Assembly (NCBI GenBank): GCA_036338025.1
Contig: JAYZDB010000033.1
Span: 1-21,600 of the forward strand
DNA length: 21,600 nucleotides
DNA from: JAYZDB01 sp036338025
Lineage (GTDB): Bacteria; Planctomycetota; UBA1135; UBA2386
Direction of reading: 5' to 3'
In this document: positions 7,128-14,707 of the stretch, in pieces
Numbering within the stretch: the first letter of the stretch is position 1
How the letters are laid out: every line of letters begins with the position of its first letter
Program-made: the position numbers and the translations under genes
Notes under the pieces: generated by a model
What the model was told of the DNA's origin: nothing
Databases searched by the model: none
The model's input: the letters and a program-made list of their open reading frames with translations, nothing else

Positions 7128-7826
7128 ATGCAGGATCCTCGGCTGCGTCGCTTCAGGCTGCGGCGTCACCGGCTGCACTGTGCTGGTGGCAAGCTGTCGG
7201 TGGTAGCGCCGGCCCGCGGTGATGACCTCCTGGAGGGGGATGCCGCGCTGGAGTGTCTACGTCGTGGGCAGATGCCGTACTGGGCGGAGATCTGGCCGGC
7301 GTCCGTGGGTTTGGCTCGCCAGCTTATGCGGGGTCCGGACCTGACTGGCACCAGGGCTCTCGATCTGGGTTGTGGGATTGGGATCGCCGGGCTGGCGGCG
7401 GCCACCAAGGGAGCTGAGGTGACGTTTGCAGACCTGTCTGACGACGCCTTGAACTTCGCGATGTTCAATGCACGGGGTATCGATCGTCAGAGGCTGCACC
7501 GGTGGCGGTTCGACTGGTTTGATACCACCGTGTCTGGCACCTTTGACCGGCTGCTACTGGCGGACGTCGTCTACGAAGAGCGGAGCTTCGATCCGGTCCG
7601 GCGCCACCTCCGGCAATGCCTGGGCACGACGGGGGTGGGCTTGATCGCGGATCCGTTTCGGGAGGCTACCAGTGATTTCCTGGAGTGGCTGCAACCGGAA
7701 TTCTCGGTGACTACTTCCCGCATTGACACGTCATTTGGTGGTGACAAGTCGGAGTTGCGACTGGCTACCATATGCCGGGCAGAAGCCGGCATTCGGCGCG
7801 AATGCGATGCTCCGAAGGCGGAGTAG
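7128..7826 (+). CDS. Class I SAM-dependent methyltransferase (COG3897 / METTL-like)
   Basis: 232 aa from the ATG at 7128; a GTG at 7110 is the alternative start, and the longer open frame back to 6909 would run into the divergent kinase start and lacks protein-like character. The N-terminus is Arg-rich. PYWAEIWPAS at residues 50-59 is the signature that precedes the SAM domain in the Nnt1-like and protein-lysine methyltransferase families. Motif I is LDLGCGIGIAGLAAA (79-93), with an acidic strand-2 end (TFADLS, D102) and a motif IV-like LLLADVVYEE. The substrate may be a protein or small molecule and cannot be told. It stands alone between divergent and codirectional genes, 59 bases before the second histidine kinase. 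Confidence 0.82.
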   Translation: MQDPRLRRFRLRRHRLHCAGGKLSVVAPARGDDLLEGDAALECLRRGQMPYWAEIWPASVGLARQLMRGPDLTGTRALDLGCGIGIAGLAAATKGAEVTFADLSDDALNFAMFNARGIDRQRLHRWRFDWFDTTVSGTFDRLLLADVVYEERSFDPVRRHLRQCLGTTGVGLIADPFREATSDFLEWLQPEFSVTTSRIDTSFGGDKSELRLATICRAEAGIRRECDAPKAE

Positions 7827-7885
7827 CGGCGACCAGTGACACCGAGGCTCGATTCGCTTCGCCGGACGCCGCATGATGCAGTGCC

Positions 7886-9223
7886 ATGAGCGAGTACCGA
7901 GCGCCCGGATCCGGCACTGAGATGCCGTCGAGCCAGCAGCAACTCCTGGATCACGTTGGCTGGTTCAATCGGCTGCGGTTTGGTGCTGTGGTCGGCATGA
8001 TCTGCGCCGCGTTGTTCGCCCGGGCTCTGGACCTCCTGGTTGCAGTGGCGCCGGTCTTCATCTGCGCAGGGATCACGCTGGCATTGAACCTGATCTACAT
8101 CTGGCGGTTCCGTAGTTTGTGCCGGGCTTCGTTTGCCCGCGTGCGCGCCCACGTCTACCAACAGATTGGACTGGACTTGCTGATCCTCACAGCGGTGTTG
8201 CACTACAGCGGCGGTAGCACCAACCCGCTGAGCTTCTTCTTCTTGTTCCACTCCTTCATCGCGGCCCAGATGGTGTCCGTGCGTACTGGCCTGGTGGTGG
8301 CGATCCTGTCGGTGTTGCTGGTGGGTGGGTTGGGAGTGCTGGAACTTACCGGAATCCTGTCGCCGGCAAGCGGTGGCCTGCTCCTGATGGACCTGGCGGA
8401 GGTCGGAACGGTCGGTTTGGTCAGTTGGTTGATCACTCTGGGCATGACTCTTTTCGTTTCGGTTTACTTTGTCGCGACCGTGCTCGATCAGGTCCGGCAT
8501 CGGGACACGGAGTTGCGTCATCTCAACCAGCAACTCGCGCAGAGTGAGAAGCTCGCGTCTATCGGCACCTTGGCGGCTGGCGTGGCCCACGAGATCAACA
8601 ATCCGGTCGGCGTGATACGAACCAAGGCGCAGATCCTCCGCTACCGGATCGCGGATGGTGATGACTCCTCCGCGCTCTTGGGCGAACTCGATACCATCGG
8701 GAAGCACACCGACCGCATCGGTGCGATCACCAAGGGACTCCTGACGTTTTCAAAGGAGTCGCCGTTCGAGTTGGTCCGCCTCGACTTGCAGGAACTGGTA
8801 AGGGAGGCCACCGATCTCGTTTTGGTGCCGTACAAGGATCGTCAGGTGGTTCTGAAGATCCAAGGCGTTGACCGCGAGGTGCTGGTCCTCGGGTCCGAAA
8901 ACCACCTGCTGCAGGTCCTCGTCAATATCCTCCTGAATGCACGGGACGCCTCGGGTCCGGGGGACACTGTCACCGTGTCGATCGAGATCGATTCCCCCTT
9001 TGCGGTGCTGTGTGTGCAGGATGAGGGGGTTGGCATCGATCCTGAGCACCTGGGCAAGATCTTCGATCCCTTCTTCACCACCAAGGAGGTCGATCGTGGG
9101 ACTGGGCTCGGCTTGTCCATCTCGCATGGCATCGTCGAGCGGCACAAGGGGGATATTTCTGTCGAGAGCGAGGTGGGAACGGGCACGAAGTTCTGGATCC
9201 GTCTACCGGAGTCGGCCGGCTAG
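7886..9223 (+). CDS. Multi-TM sensor histidine kinase, RegB/NtrB-like
   Basis: 445 aa. The N-terminal 200 residues hold about six hydrophobic helices (roughly 30-50, 52-73, 93-106, 115-130, 133-156, 173-200). Between helices three and four lies HYSGGSTNPLSFFFLF; GGSTNPL (109-115) matches the GGxxNPF quinone-site motif of RegB/PrrB/ActS sensors, with Leu for Phe. A short linker helix (205-225) leads to the kinase core. The H-box GTLAAGVAHEINNPVGVI (His235) is of the NtrB/HPK4 type rather than RegB's HELGTPL. N-box: VNILLNARDA (N347, N351). D-box: DEGVGI. FDPFFTTK is followed by GTGLGLSISHGIVERH. No response regulator is adjacent, so the partner is elsewhere. It may sense quinone redox state (inference from one motif). 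Confidence 0.9.
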   Translation: MSEYRAPGSGTEMPSSQQQLLDHVGWFNRLRFGAVVGMICAALFARALDLLVAVAPVFICAGITLALNLIYIWRFRSLCRASFARVRAHVYQQIGLDLLILTAVLHYSGGSTNPLSFFFLFHSFIAAQMVSVRTGLVVAILSVLLVGGLGVLELTGILSPASGGLLLMDLAEVGTVGLVSWLITLGMTLFVSVYFVATVLDQVRHRDTELRHLNQQLAQSEKLASIGTLAAGVAHEINNPVGVIRTKAQILRYRIADGDDSSALLGELDTIGKHTDRIGAITKGLLTFSKESPFELVRLDLQELVREATDLVLVPYKDRQVVLKIQGVDREVLVLGSENHLLQVLVNILLNARDASGPGDTVTVSIEIDSPFAVLCVQDEGVGIDPEHLGKIFDPFFTTKEVDRGTGLGLSISHGIVERHKGDISVESEVGTGTKFWIRLPESAG

Positions 9224-9232
9224 CCGGTTTTT
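9214..9232 (+). terminator. Possible short terminator at the histidine kinase stop
   Basis: CCGG (9216-9219) and CCGG (9224-9227) pair around a CTAG loop that includes the stop codon. Two flanking G-U pairs extend the stem and five T residues follow at 9228-9232. The stem is short, so the call is weak, but it would separate the kinase transcript from the next promoter. Confidence 0.4.
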
Positions 9233-9346
9233 GGGATGGGTGGGTGGCGCTCGGCGCAGAGTTCGTCGTTGCATCGTCTAACCACGACTGCTGGTGGGAG
9301 CTGTCAAAAGATGACCCAGATTTTGTGGCGTCAAATCAAAATCCCC

Positions 9347-9375
9347 TTGTCAAGGTAGCTAGGGGTCCCTATGAA
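9347..9375 (+). promoter_or_regulatory. Sigma70-like promoter of an intergenic RNA
   Basis: TTGTCA (9347-9352) and TATGAA (9370-9375) are separated by exactly 17 bases. The 35 bases upstream are unusually A/T-rich for this genome (ATTTTGTGGCGTCAAATCAA), resembling an UP element. The predicted start of transcription is about 9380-9383. No open frame with a start and ribosome site follows. Confidence 0.6.
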
Positions 9376-9381
9376 GATGCC

Positions 9382-9582
9382 CGTGTTGGGCGGTCACAAC
9401 TATGGGAGGGACCGACAACCGAGGCTGGTTCAGGTCCGGCAAGCTGAATCGGCCAGCTCTTTGAGCTAGATCAGCCAAGTGCATCCGAGGTTATCAAGGT
9501 CAGTCGTCCTCAACGCGGTCCCTTGTTGGCTCAAGAGTTTTTGGCCGCTGGGGCGCCTGGCGCCTTGGCGGCCTTTTTTTTT
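9382..9582 (+). ncRNA. Candidate structured non-coding RNA, about 200 nt
   Basis: The interval from the predicted start point to the T-run is about 200 nt and has no convincing reading frame. It can fold extensively. AGGGACCG (9407-9414) pairs with CGGTCCCT (9516-9523) as a long-range closing stem, and GAGG (9421-9424) with CCTC (9508-9511). Inside it, CTGG-TTCAG (9425-9433) pairs with CTGAA (9444-9448) and CCAG (9453-9456) around a ten-base loop. AGCTC-TTT-GAGCT near 9455-9467 is an alternative hairpin. Size, promoter and terminator fit a stable RNA such as 6S, but I could not find signature sequences of 6S, SRP, tmRNA or RNase P RNA. Start and identity are predictions. Confidence 0.5.
9543..9582 (+). 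terminator. Strong intrinsic terminator
   Basis: Left arm 9543-9557 and right arm 9559-9573 pair over 15 positions (12 Watson-Crick, three G-U in the middle) around a minimal loop. Nine T residues follow at once (9574-9582). This is the clearest intrinsic terminator in the window. It lies 350 bases beyond the histidine kinase, so it more likely ends the intergenic RNA. Confidence 0.88.
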
Positions 9583-9686
9583 GCCGTCACCAGTGGCCTC
9601 GCTGCAGGTGTTTCCCTGCCTCTCGGCGCCGCAGGACCTGTGCCAGGCCGGGATCCTGACCGCACTGGAGGTGAGCGGTCTGGGTA

Positions 9687-9723
9687 CAAAAGAACACAGG
9701 AGAGCCAAGGTGGGGCCCTCCTG
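9687..9723 (-). terminator. Intrinsic terminator of the Tex operon
   Basis: On the minus strand, CAGGAGGGCC (9723-9714) pairs with GGCTCTCCTG (9706-9697) over ten positions including one G-U, with a seven-base loop. It is followed by TGTTCTTTTG. It lies 27 bases past the stop of the 79-aa gene and faces the plus-strand terminator at 9543-9582, so the two units are insulated from each other. Confidence 0.65.
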
Positions 9724-9749
9724 CGCCTATTCGGGATGGGACGCGATCG

Positions 9750-9989
9750 CTAGATCTTGACGTCCCGGACCTGATTGACGGTGAAGTCCAAACTGATTTC
9801 GTTTTGGACGTTGATCAATCGGCCGGTGCCCTTGAACTCGTTGAAGATGATGGCGCCCTCGAAAGAGCGGTCATCGGTCAGGTGGAGCTCGACCCACGCA
9901 GCTTGCCGAGCGTTCATGAGGAGATCGTAGACCTCCTCGCGGCTCCGTGCATGGTTCCGGTCCACAACGCTGCTATTCCTCTCTGACAT
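9750..9989 (-). CDS. Small conserved-looking protein, beta-rich C-terminus
   Basis: 79 aa, starting at an ATG five bases after the NUDIX stop with GGGG upstream, so it belongs to the same operon. Residues 15-30 form a helix (SREEVYDLLMNARQAA). Residues 31-79 look like a compact run of strands (WVELHLTDD, SFEGAIIFNEF, GTGRLINVQN, ISLDFTVNQVRDVKI) in the manner of a small Sm- or SH3-like barrel. I do not recognise the family. Placement behind an S1-domain Tex protein makes nucleic-acid or ribonucleoprotein binding a fair guess, no more. A good terminator follows at 9687-9723. Confidence 0.7.
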   Translation of the reverse strand: MSERNSSVVDRNHARSREEVYDLLMNARQAAWVELHLTDDRSFEGAIIFNEFKGTGRLINVQNEISLDFTVNQVRDVKI

Positions 9990-9994
9990 TGCCC

Positions 9995-10672
9995 CTAGCT
10001 GAATTGGATTGAAGAGTGCGGGAATCCCCCATCGGTTGGGGGTTTAAAGAGCGCTCCGAGCACCAGCATGGACCAGGTCTCGAAGCGGTGGGAATCTTGC
10101 CATAGCTCCTGCATTTCGACAAGCGGCTTGAATCCACCGGCCAATTTGGAGGTTTCGCGGACGCTAATTGGCTGTGCTCCCAGGGTTTGATGGGATTGAG
10201 GGACCTCCAGCCGGTAGACGAGACCGGCATGCACCGCACCGACTTCATTGGAGTCATCGTTCAGCAGGCCCAGTAGATGGGCCTTGCAGGCCAGATTGTC
10301 GACTCCGTGTAACTCTTCGCAGAGTTCTCGTCGCAGACCATTGGCGACCAGCCGTGGGTCACCCTCCGGGCCGTCCTGAGGACCGACGTGCCCGCCCAGA
10401 CCAATGGAGTACAGCCCGTGCAATCTACCTTCGGTGCCTTGCTTACGTCTGCGCACCATAAATATGTCGGCGCCGCGGGTCAGGGTGCAGTACGGGATGG
10501 GCTGCTTGAAGGCGGGGTCTTGCTCGGCCTGCGCCCGGTCCACGAAGCGACCGGCCCGCGACCATTCCTCGGCCAGGTTGTTGGCGTCCTCGGGATCCAG
10601 GGGCACGAACCCCTGCGGCCAGTCGCCGCCGAAGTAATTGCCCCTGGGCACCACGAGGACCCGTTCGCCCAT
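9995..10672 (-). CDS. NUDIX-like phosphohydrolase-family protein
   Basis: 225 aa; the ATG lies two bases after the Tex stop, so coexpression is near certain. The layout is that of the bacterial NUDIX-like proteins beginning VLVVPR. FVDRAQAEQDPAFKQPIPY (43-61) is followed by a strand with basic residues (DIFMVRRRKQGTEGRLHG), YSIGLGGHVGPQD (88-100) and the Nudix helix NGLRRELCEEL (111-121). The helix holds the RExxEE core (R115, E116, E119, E120), but the glycine expected after it is His122, so the box is imperfect. GLLNDDSNEVGAVHAG (135-150) is another hallmark of the group. It probably hydrolyses a nucleoside diphosphate-X compound or is a regulator with this fold. The substrate is unknown. 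Confidence 0.8.
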   Translation of the reverse strand: MGERVLVVPRGNYFGGDWPQGFVPLDPEDANNLAEEWSRAGRFVDRAQAEQDPAFKQPIPYCTLTRGADIFMVRRRKQGTEGRLHGLYSIGLGGHVGPQDGPEGDPRLVANGLRRELCEELHGVDNLACKAHLLGLLNDDSNEVGAVHAGLVYRLEVPQSHQTLGAQPISVRETSKLAGGFKPLVEMQELWQDSHRFETWSMLVLGALFKPPTDGGFPHSSIQFS

Positions 10673-10674
10673 GG

Positions 10675-13401
10675 TCAGTCGCCCGTTGGGGATTCGTCGG
10701 CGCCGTCGGTGGGCGCGGGTGGGGGCTGTTCTGGCGGCGCCGGCTCCGACGGACTCTCCGAATCGGTCGGTTCAGGCGGAGCCTCGGCCGGCGGTTCCGT
10801 AGCCTCGGGGTCAGGAGTCTCGGCTGGCGGTGGGGTGTCGGCTGCCGGGGTCTCGGGCGGCGTTGTCGGCGTTTCCTCAGGCGGAGTCGGGTCACCTCCG
10901 CCGAGCAGGTTTGCCAGACTCGACAGAGAGGTCAGCTCGCCCTTGTGGCCGCGGCTCTCTTCGATCTCGAGACCGCTCTCGACGGTGATCACCCGCGGTT
11001 CGCCGCCGCTGCGTTGGCCACGGTCCCGGCCCCGGCCGCCGCCGCCCATGCCACCGCGTCCTCCGCCCTTGTCGCCAGCCCCGGCCTTGGGCCGCGGACC
11101 AGCCCGCATTCCCCCACGCCGTCGACCTTCCGGGGCGCGGGCTGCGCGGTTGAACGGCTGCTCTGCCTGTGGCTCACGCTTGCCGCGCCGGGCTCCGCGC
11201 CGCGGGCCGCCGCCGGGTTGCATACGCTCACCGAGAGTCGGTTGGCGGCCCTCGACGAGGTGGCGGGGCTTGTGCATTGAAAGGCTGATGCGGTTCTTGT
11301 CCTGGTCGACCTGCAGGACGAAGACGGTCACTACCTCACCGACTGCCAGCATGCGGTGATGGTCGCGCAGGCGGCCGGGCGGGATCTGGGAGATGTGGAT
11401 CAGCCCGTCCTGGTGGATGCCGAGGTCGACGAAAGCCCCGAAGTCGGTCAGGTTGGTGATGCGGCCTCGCAGTTCCTGATCCACCCGGATGTCTTCCATG
11501 GAGTTCAGGCCGTCGTTTTGCACCCGGGTCAGGGTGCCGCGTCGGTCGTGACCGTGGTTGGCCAGGTCGAGCATGATGTCCTTGACGCGCAGTGGACCGT
11601 GTTCGTCGCCAGCGATTTCCTCCGGCTTTGCCTTGGCGCGTTGACCGAGCAATTCGGCTGGCGTCTTGCCTTCGGCGGCGGCGATCTTGTCGACGATCCC
11701 GTAGTCCTCAGGATGCACGCTGGTTTCGTCGAGGGGCTGCTCGCCACCCTCGACCCGCAGGAATCCGGCGGCCTGCTGGAAGGCATGGTCATCCAGGGTG
11801 CTGCTGGTCTTCAGCTCTTCGCGGGTCTTGTACGGGCCCTGTTTCCGGCGTCTATCGACAATCTTCTTGGCCAGTTCCTGGGTCAGTCCCGGAACGCGGA
11901 CCAGGTGGGCGATCGTGGCGCGGTTGATGTCCATGCCGATCTTGGCGACGCACGAGGCGATGGTCTCATCGAGGATCCGGGTCAGCAGCCCTTGGTGAAC
12001 CTCATCGAGGGTGTGTCCGAGTCCGAGCGCCTTTGGATCCAGGCTCAGCAGTTCGTGCAGCGAATCCTGCAGACGGCTGGCGAGGCTGATCGCGGTGCGC
12101 ACACCGACTTCGACGCCGGGATGCTGTTTGCGGGCGTTCGCGCCGGTAGCGTGGATGGCTGAAGCGGCTTCGTCGACCGGCACGACCACGCAGTCGTCGT
12201 AGCCGCGGCGGAGGACTTCGACTACCACCTGGCTGGTGCCCTCTTGGTGGCGACCGTGCGGCAGCGCGATGCCGGCGGGGCGGTGCTCAGTCAGCAGGTT
12301 GGCGATGGTGGTGAGGGACTCTTCGCGTTTCTCGTCGCCCTCGAGGCTGAGGGTGTGGTGGGCGATGATCGAGCCGTCTTCGCCGAGTAGTGCGACCCAG
12401 ACCGTGTTGCGAGACGCTCGAATGCCGATCGCCGTCTTGTGACCGAGCGGCGGAGACATCAGCTGTGAGCGCAGGTTGCGCGCCAAGGTCTGCGCGGTTG
12501 CCCGGTCCACGCGTTCCTTGATCTGGTGACGGACGTCGGCCTCACAGCCCGGCCGCAACAGCTGTTCGTAGGTGTACCGGAACACCAGGTCGAAAAACTG
12601 GCCGAGCACCGGGTCGGCGGCGTCCTGGGTACCGGCGTGCTTCTTGATGATGTCCGTTGCCTTGCCGAGCTCCAGGGAGATCGAGACTTCGAGCACACCA
12701 TCGCGCTCACCACGGTAGATGTTGAGCAGGTGGTTGCCCTGCACACGGCGCACTGGCTGTCGGTAGTCGAAGTAGCTCTTGTAGCGGTTCGCGTTCTTGG
12801 CGTTTTCTGCGATCACCTTGCAGGTCAACTCGCCGCTTGCGAGCTCACGCCGCATCCGGGACTTGAGGACGGGATCTTGCGCCAGTTGCTCGGCGATGAT
12901 GTGTAACACGCCCTCGAGCACCGCCTCGCGATTCGGCAGATCCTTCGCCGGATCGATCCTCGAGTCTGCGAACTCTGGGAGGGTTTGACCTTCGTCCAAG
13001 CCGGTGGCCAGGAGCTTGTCCGCGAAATCTCCGAGATCGCGTTCCCTGGCCTGCACTCCAGGTGTCCGTCGGCTGGGCCGGAAGGTCTGGTAGATGTCAT
13101 CGAGGAGGTCCTGGTCGAAGCAGTTCATCAGCGTCTTGCTCAACTCCTCGGTCAGTTCGCTACGTTCCTCTGCCTGTTGCCGGATCGCTTCCTTGCGAGT
13201 CTCCATGTCGTTGAGGAAGTGGAGACGCTCAGCGATTTCGAAGACCCTGGCCTCGCCAATGTCACCGGTCTCATCTCGCCGATAGTGGCAGATGAAGTAG
13301 GGATCACACCCGCCCTCAAGCAGGGCGGCGACGGCCTTGATGGACTTGGGAGAATTGTCGAACTCCGCCTCGAGGCGGAGGATGGTCGATTCTGAGGACA
13401 T
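10675..13401 (-). CDS. tex: Tex-like transcription accessory protein with S1 domain and disordered tail
   Basis: 908 aa from the ATG at 13401; upstream frame to 13731 is not protein-like. The order matches Tex: helical N-terminal domain with PYFICHYRRDETG (34-46), a YqgF-like RNase-H fold (about 321-450), helix-hairpin-helix DINRATIAHLVRVPGLTQEL (491-510) with a second HhH-like region to about 560, and an S1 domain (638-710, GRITNLTDFGAFVDLGIHQD). The core is about 720 residues; an extra 190-residue tail is Gly/Arg-rich (730-800), then Pro/Glu/Thr-rich (835-908). Unlike typical Tex, the YqgF segment lacks the DPGxRTG motif: the aligned part reads AIGIRASRNTVW. It probably binds RNA and RNA polymerase in the cytoplasm and heads a three-gene operon. 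Confidence 0.9.
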   Translation of the reverse strand: MSSESTILRLEAEFDNSPKSIKAVAALLEGGCDPYFICHYRRDETGDIGEARVFEIAERLHFLNDMETRKEAIRQQAEERSELTEELSKTLMNCFDQDLLDDIYQTFRPSRRTPGVQARERDLGDFADKLLATGLDEGQTLPEFADSRIDPAKDLPNREAVLEGVLHIIAEQLAQDPVLKSRMRRELASGELTCKVIAENAKNANRYKSYFDYRQPVRRVQGNHLLNIYRGERDGVLEVSISLELGKATDIIKKHAGTQDAADPVLGQFFDLVFRYTYEQLLRPGCEADVRHQIKERVDRATAQTLARNLRSQLMSPPLGHKTAIGIRASRNTVWVALLGEDGSIIAHHTLSLEGDEKREESLTTIANLLTEHRPAGIALPHGRHQEGTSQVVVEVLRRGYDDCVVVPVDEAASAIHATGANARKQHPGVEVGVRTAISLASRLQDSLHELLSLDPKALGLGHTLDEVHQGLLTRILDETIASCVAKIGMDINRATIAHLVRVPGLTQELAKKIVDRRRKQGPYKTREELKTSSTLDDHAFQQAAGFLRVEGGEQPLDETSVHPEDYGIVDKIAAAEGKTPAELLGQRAKAKPEEIAGDEHGPLRVKDIMLDLANHGHDRRGTLTRVQNDGLNSMEDIRVDQELRGRITNLTDFGAFVDLGIHQDGLIHISQIPPGRLRDHHRMLAVGEVVTVFVLQVDQDKNRISLSMHKPRHLVEGRQPTLGERMQPGGGPRRGARRGKREPQAEQPFNRAARAPEGRRRGGMRAGPRPKAGAGDKGGGRGGMGGGGRGRDRGQRSGGEPRVITVESGLEIEESRGHKGELTSLSSLANLLGGGDPTPPEETPTTPPETPAADTPPPAETPDPEATEPPAEAPPEPTDSESPSEPAPPEQPPPAPTDGADESPTGD

Positions 13402-13407
13402 TATGAA

Positions 13408-13422
13408 GTTTGCCGGGCAAAC
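13408..13422. repeat. Compact palindrome upstream of tex
   Basis: GTTTGCCGGGCAAAC is a 7-bp perfect inverted repeat around one central base, seven bases upstream of the tex start codon and within the divergent gap to the glycosyltransferase gene. Its compact form is typical of a dimeric repressor operator. No ribosome binding site is evident in the same place. Confidence 0.5.
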
Positions 13423-13573
13423 ATCGCTCACGGATACGCGTGGTCCCGCGGCATGGAAGGACAACCACCATACCCATGCTCCCCCTGCCCGCCAGCCGTG
13501 TTGGCCATTCCAGGTCGAATCAGGCCGGTTTGCAGCGTTGTGTGGACCCCCTCGATGGCGTAACAAGGCCCAC

Positions 13574-14662
13574 GTGGAGACTTCCGACGTCCATCGCATC
13601 TTCGTGCGGGCCCCCAACTGGGTAGGTGACATGGTGATGGCCACGGGGGCCCTGGCCCGCATCCGATCCGGGTTTCCCGAGGCCCAGATCGTCTGCGGGA
13701 TGCGGCCATATCTGCAGCCGCTGGTGAGCAACTCGCCATATTTCGACGACGTGCTGTCGATGCCGAAAGAAAGCGGTTGGGGGGCGGTGAGCAGTTTTGT
13801 TTCGCAGGTCGCTGCGGTCCGGTCCGGGCGGTTTGATCTGGCAATTGTGCTGCCGAATTCTCAGATCACGGGTTGGGTGGTGCGCCTGGCGGGGGTGCGG
13901 TGGCGGCTCGGCTACCAGCAAGGTCGCCCCGGTACCATGAACCTGGGCCTGCGTGCCGAGGTGAACCGTGGCCTGTTCGCTCGCCGGATAGGTCCCCGGC
14001 GGGTGCCGACGCCGATGCCCGAGTACTACGACACGCTCCTCGACGTCATCAATCTGCCGCCGACCCCAGTTGGGGCCAGGCTGCAGACCAGCGATGCGGA
14101 GCGGTCCGGCGTGTCCGAGTACCTGGCGAATCACGGGATTGACCCGCAGGGTAATCTGGTCTTGTTGAACGCTGGCGCCTCGTTCGGCCCGAGCAAGTTG
14201 TGGGTGGCGGAACGGTGGGTCGAATTGGCTCGCCACTACCAGTCCATTGGGATGATCCCGATCTTCCTGTCCGGTCCGAACGAGACGTCGATGGTGAGGG
14301 CCATCGCCGCCGCCGCTGGTGTGCATGGAATGACCGACCCGGTCAGGTCCCTGGGCATGCTCAAGGCCTTGTTCGAGCGCGCCCGATTGCTTGTCAGCAC
14401 CGACACCGGACCACGTCATCTCGGGGTGTGGATGCACGTGCCGACGGTGTGTTTGATGGGGCCCAACGACCGTCGCTACACTGACTACGCCCTCGATCGC
14501 CAGATCGTGATCCAAAAGGACCTCGAGTGCGTGCCGTGTCAACGCAAGGTGTGCCCGTTGGGGACCCGGCAGTGCATGCTGGACATCACCGTCGCAGAGG
14601 TGGTCGAGGCCGGCGAGCGGATGATGGTGCAGGCGGTTCGAAATCCCTCCTCCTCAAGCTGA
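13574..14662 (+). CDS. waaF: GT9 family glycosyltransferase, heptosyltransferase II-like
   Basis: 362 aa from a GTG at 13574 with AAGG five bases upstream; the longer frame from 13337 would overlap tex and is not protein-like. FVRAPNWVGDMVMATGAL (10-27) is the ADP-heptose:LPS heptosyltransferase N-terminal signature, with D19 at the catalytic aspartate position. The C-terminal nucleotide-binding half has LLNAGASFGPSKLW (197-210), a W-x-x-L-A-R helix, FLSGPNE (231-237), STDTGPRHLGVWMHVPTVCL (275-294), and the cysteine-rich VPCQRKVCPLGTRQCM (320-335) typical of the RfaF branch. It would add a heptose or similar sugar to an envelope glycolipid in the cytoplasm. It stands alone, without other LPS genes, so the exact acceptor is open. 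Confidence 0.88.
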   Translation: METSDVHRIFVRAPNWVGDMVMATGALARIRSGFPEAQIVCGMRPYLQPLVSNSPYFDDVLSMPKESGWGAVSSFVSQVAAVRSGRFDLAIVLPNSQITGWVVRLAGVRWRLGYQQGRPGTMNLGLRAEVNRGLFARRIGPRRVPTPMPEYYDTLLDVINLPPTPVGARLQTSDAERSGVSEYLANHGIDPQGNLVLLNAGASFGPSKLWVAERWVELARHYQSIGMIPIFLSGPNETSMVRAIAAAAGVHGMTDPVRSLGMLKALFERARLLVSTDTGPRHLGVWMHVPTVCLMGPNDRRYTDYALDRQIVIQKDLECVPCQRKVCPLGTRQCMLDITVAEVVEAGERMMVQAVRNPSSSS

Positions 14663-14707
14663 CCGACAGCAGACGGCCCGGCGGTGTGGCTTGCTGCCAG
14701 GGTCAGC
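14658..14707 (+). terminator. Nested hairpin at the end of the glycosyltransferase gene
   Basis: GCTGACC (14658-14664, containing the stop codon) pairs with GGTCAGC (14701-14707). Inside it, CAGCA (14667-14671) pairs with TGCTG (14692-14696). The structure is long and starts exactly at the gene end, but no T-run follows, so it may be a processing or 3'-stabilising hairpin rather than an intrinsic terminator. Confidence 0.4.

Noticed and set aside
9429..9456. TTCAGGTCCGG resembling the SRP RNA domain IV loop (CAGGTCCGGAAGG).
   Set aside because: The conserved GGAA tetraloop and AGCAG strand are absent; the bases after CCGG are CAAGCTGAA, which pair differently. No tmRNA or RNase P signatures are present either.
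9466..9708. An 80-residue minus-strand frame across the terminators.
   Set aside because: It runs through both hairpins and the poly-A/T tract (poly-Lys in the product), without a ribosome site.
10388..12162. Long plus-strand frames opposite tex (10388-11359, 11356-12162).
   Set aside because: They mirror the repetitive tail and core of tex; their composition is the antisense of high-GC codons.
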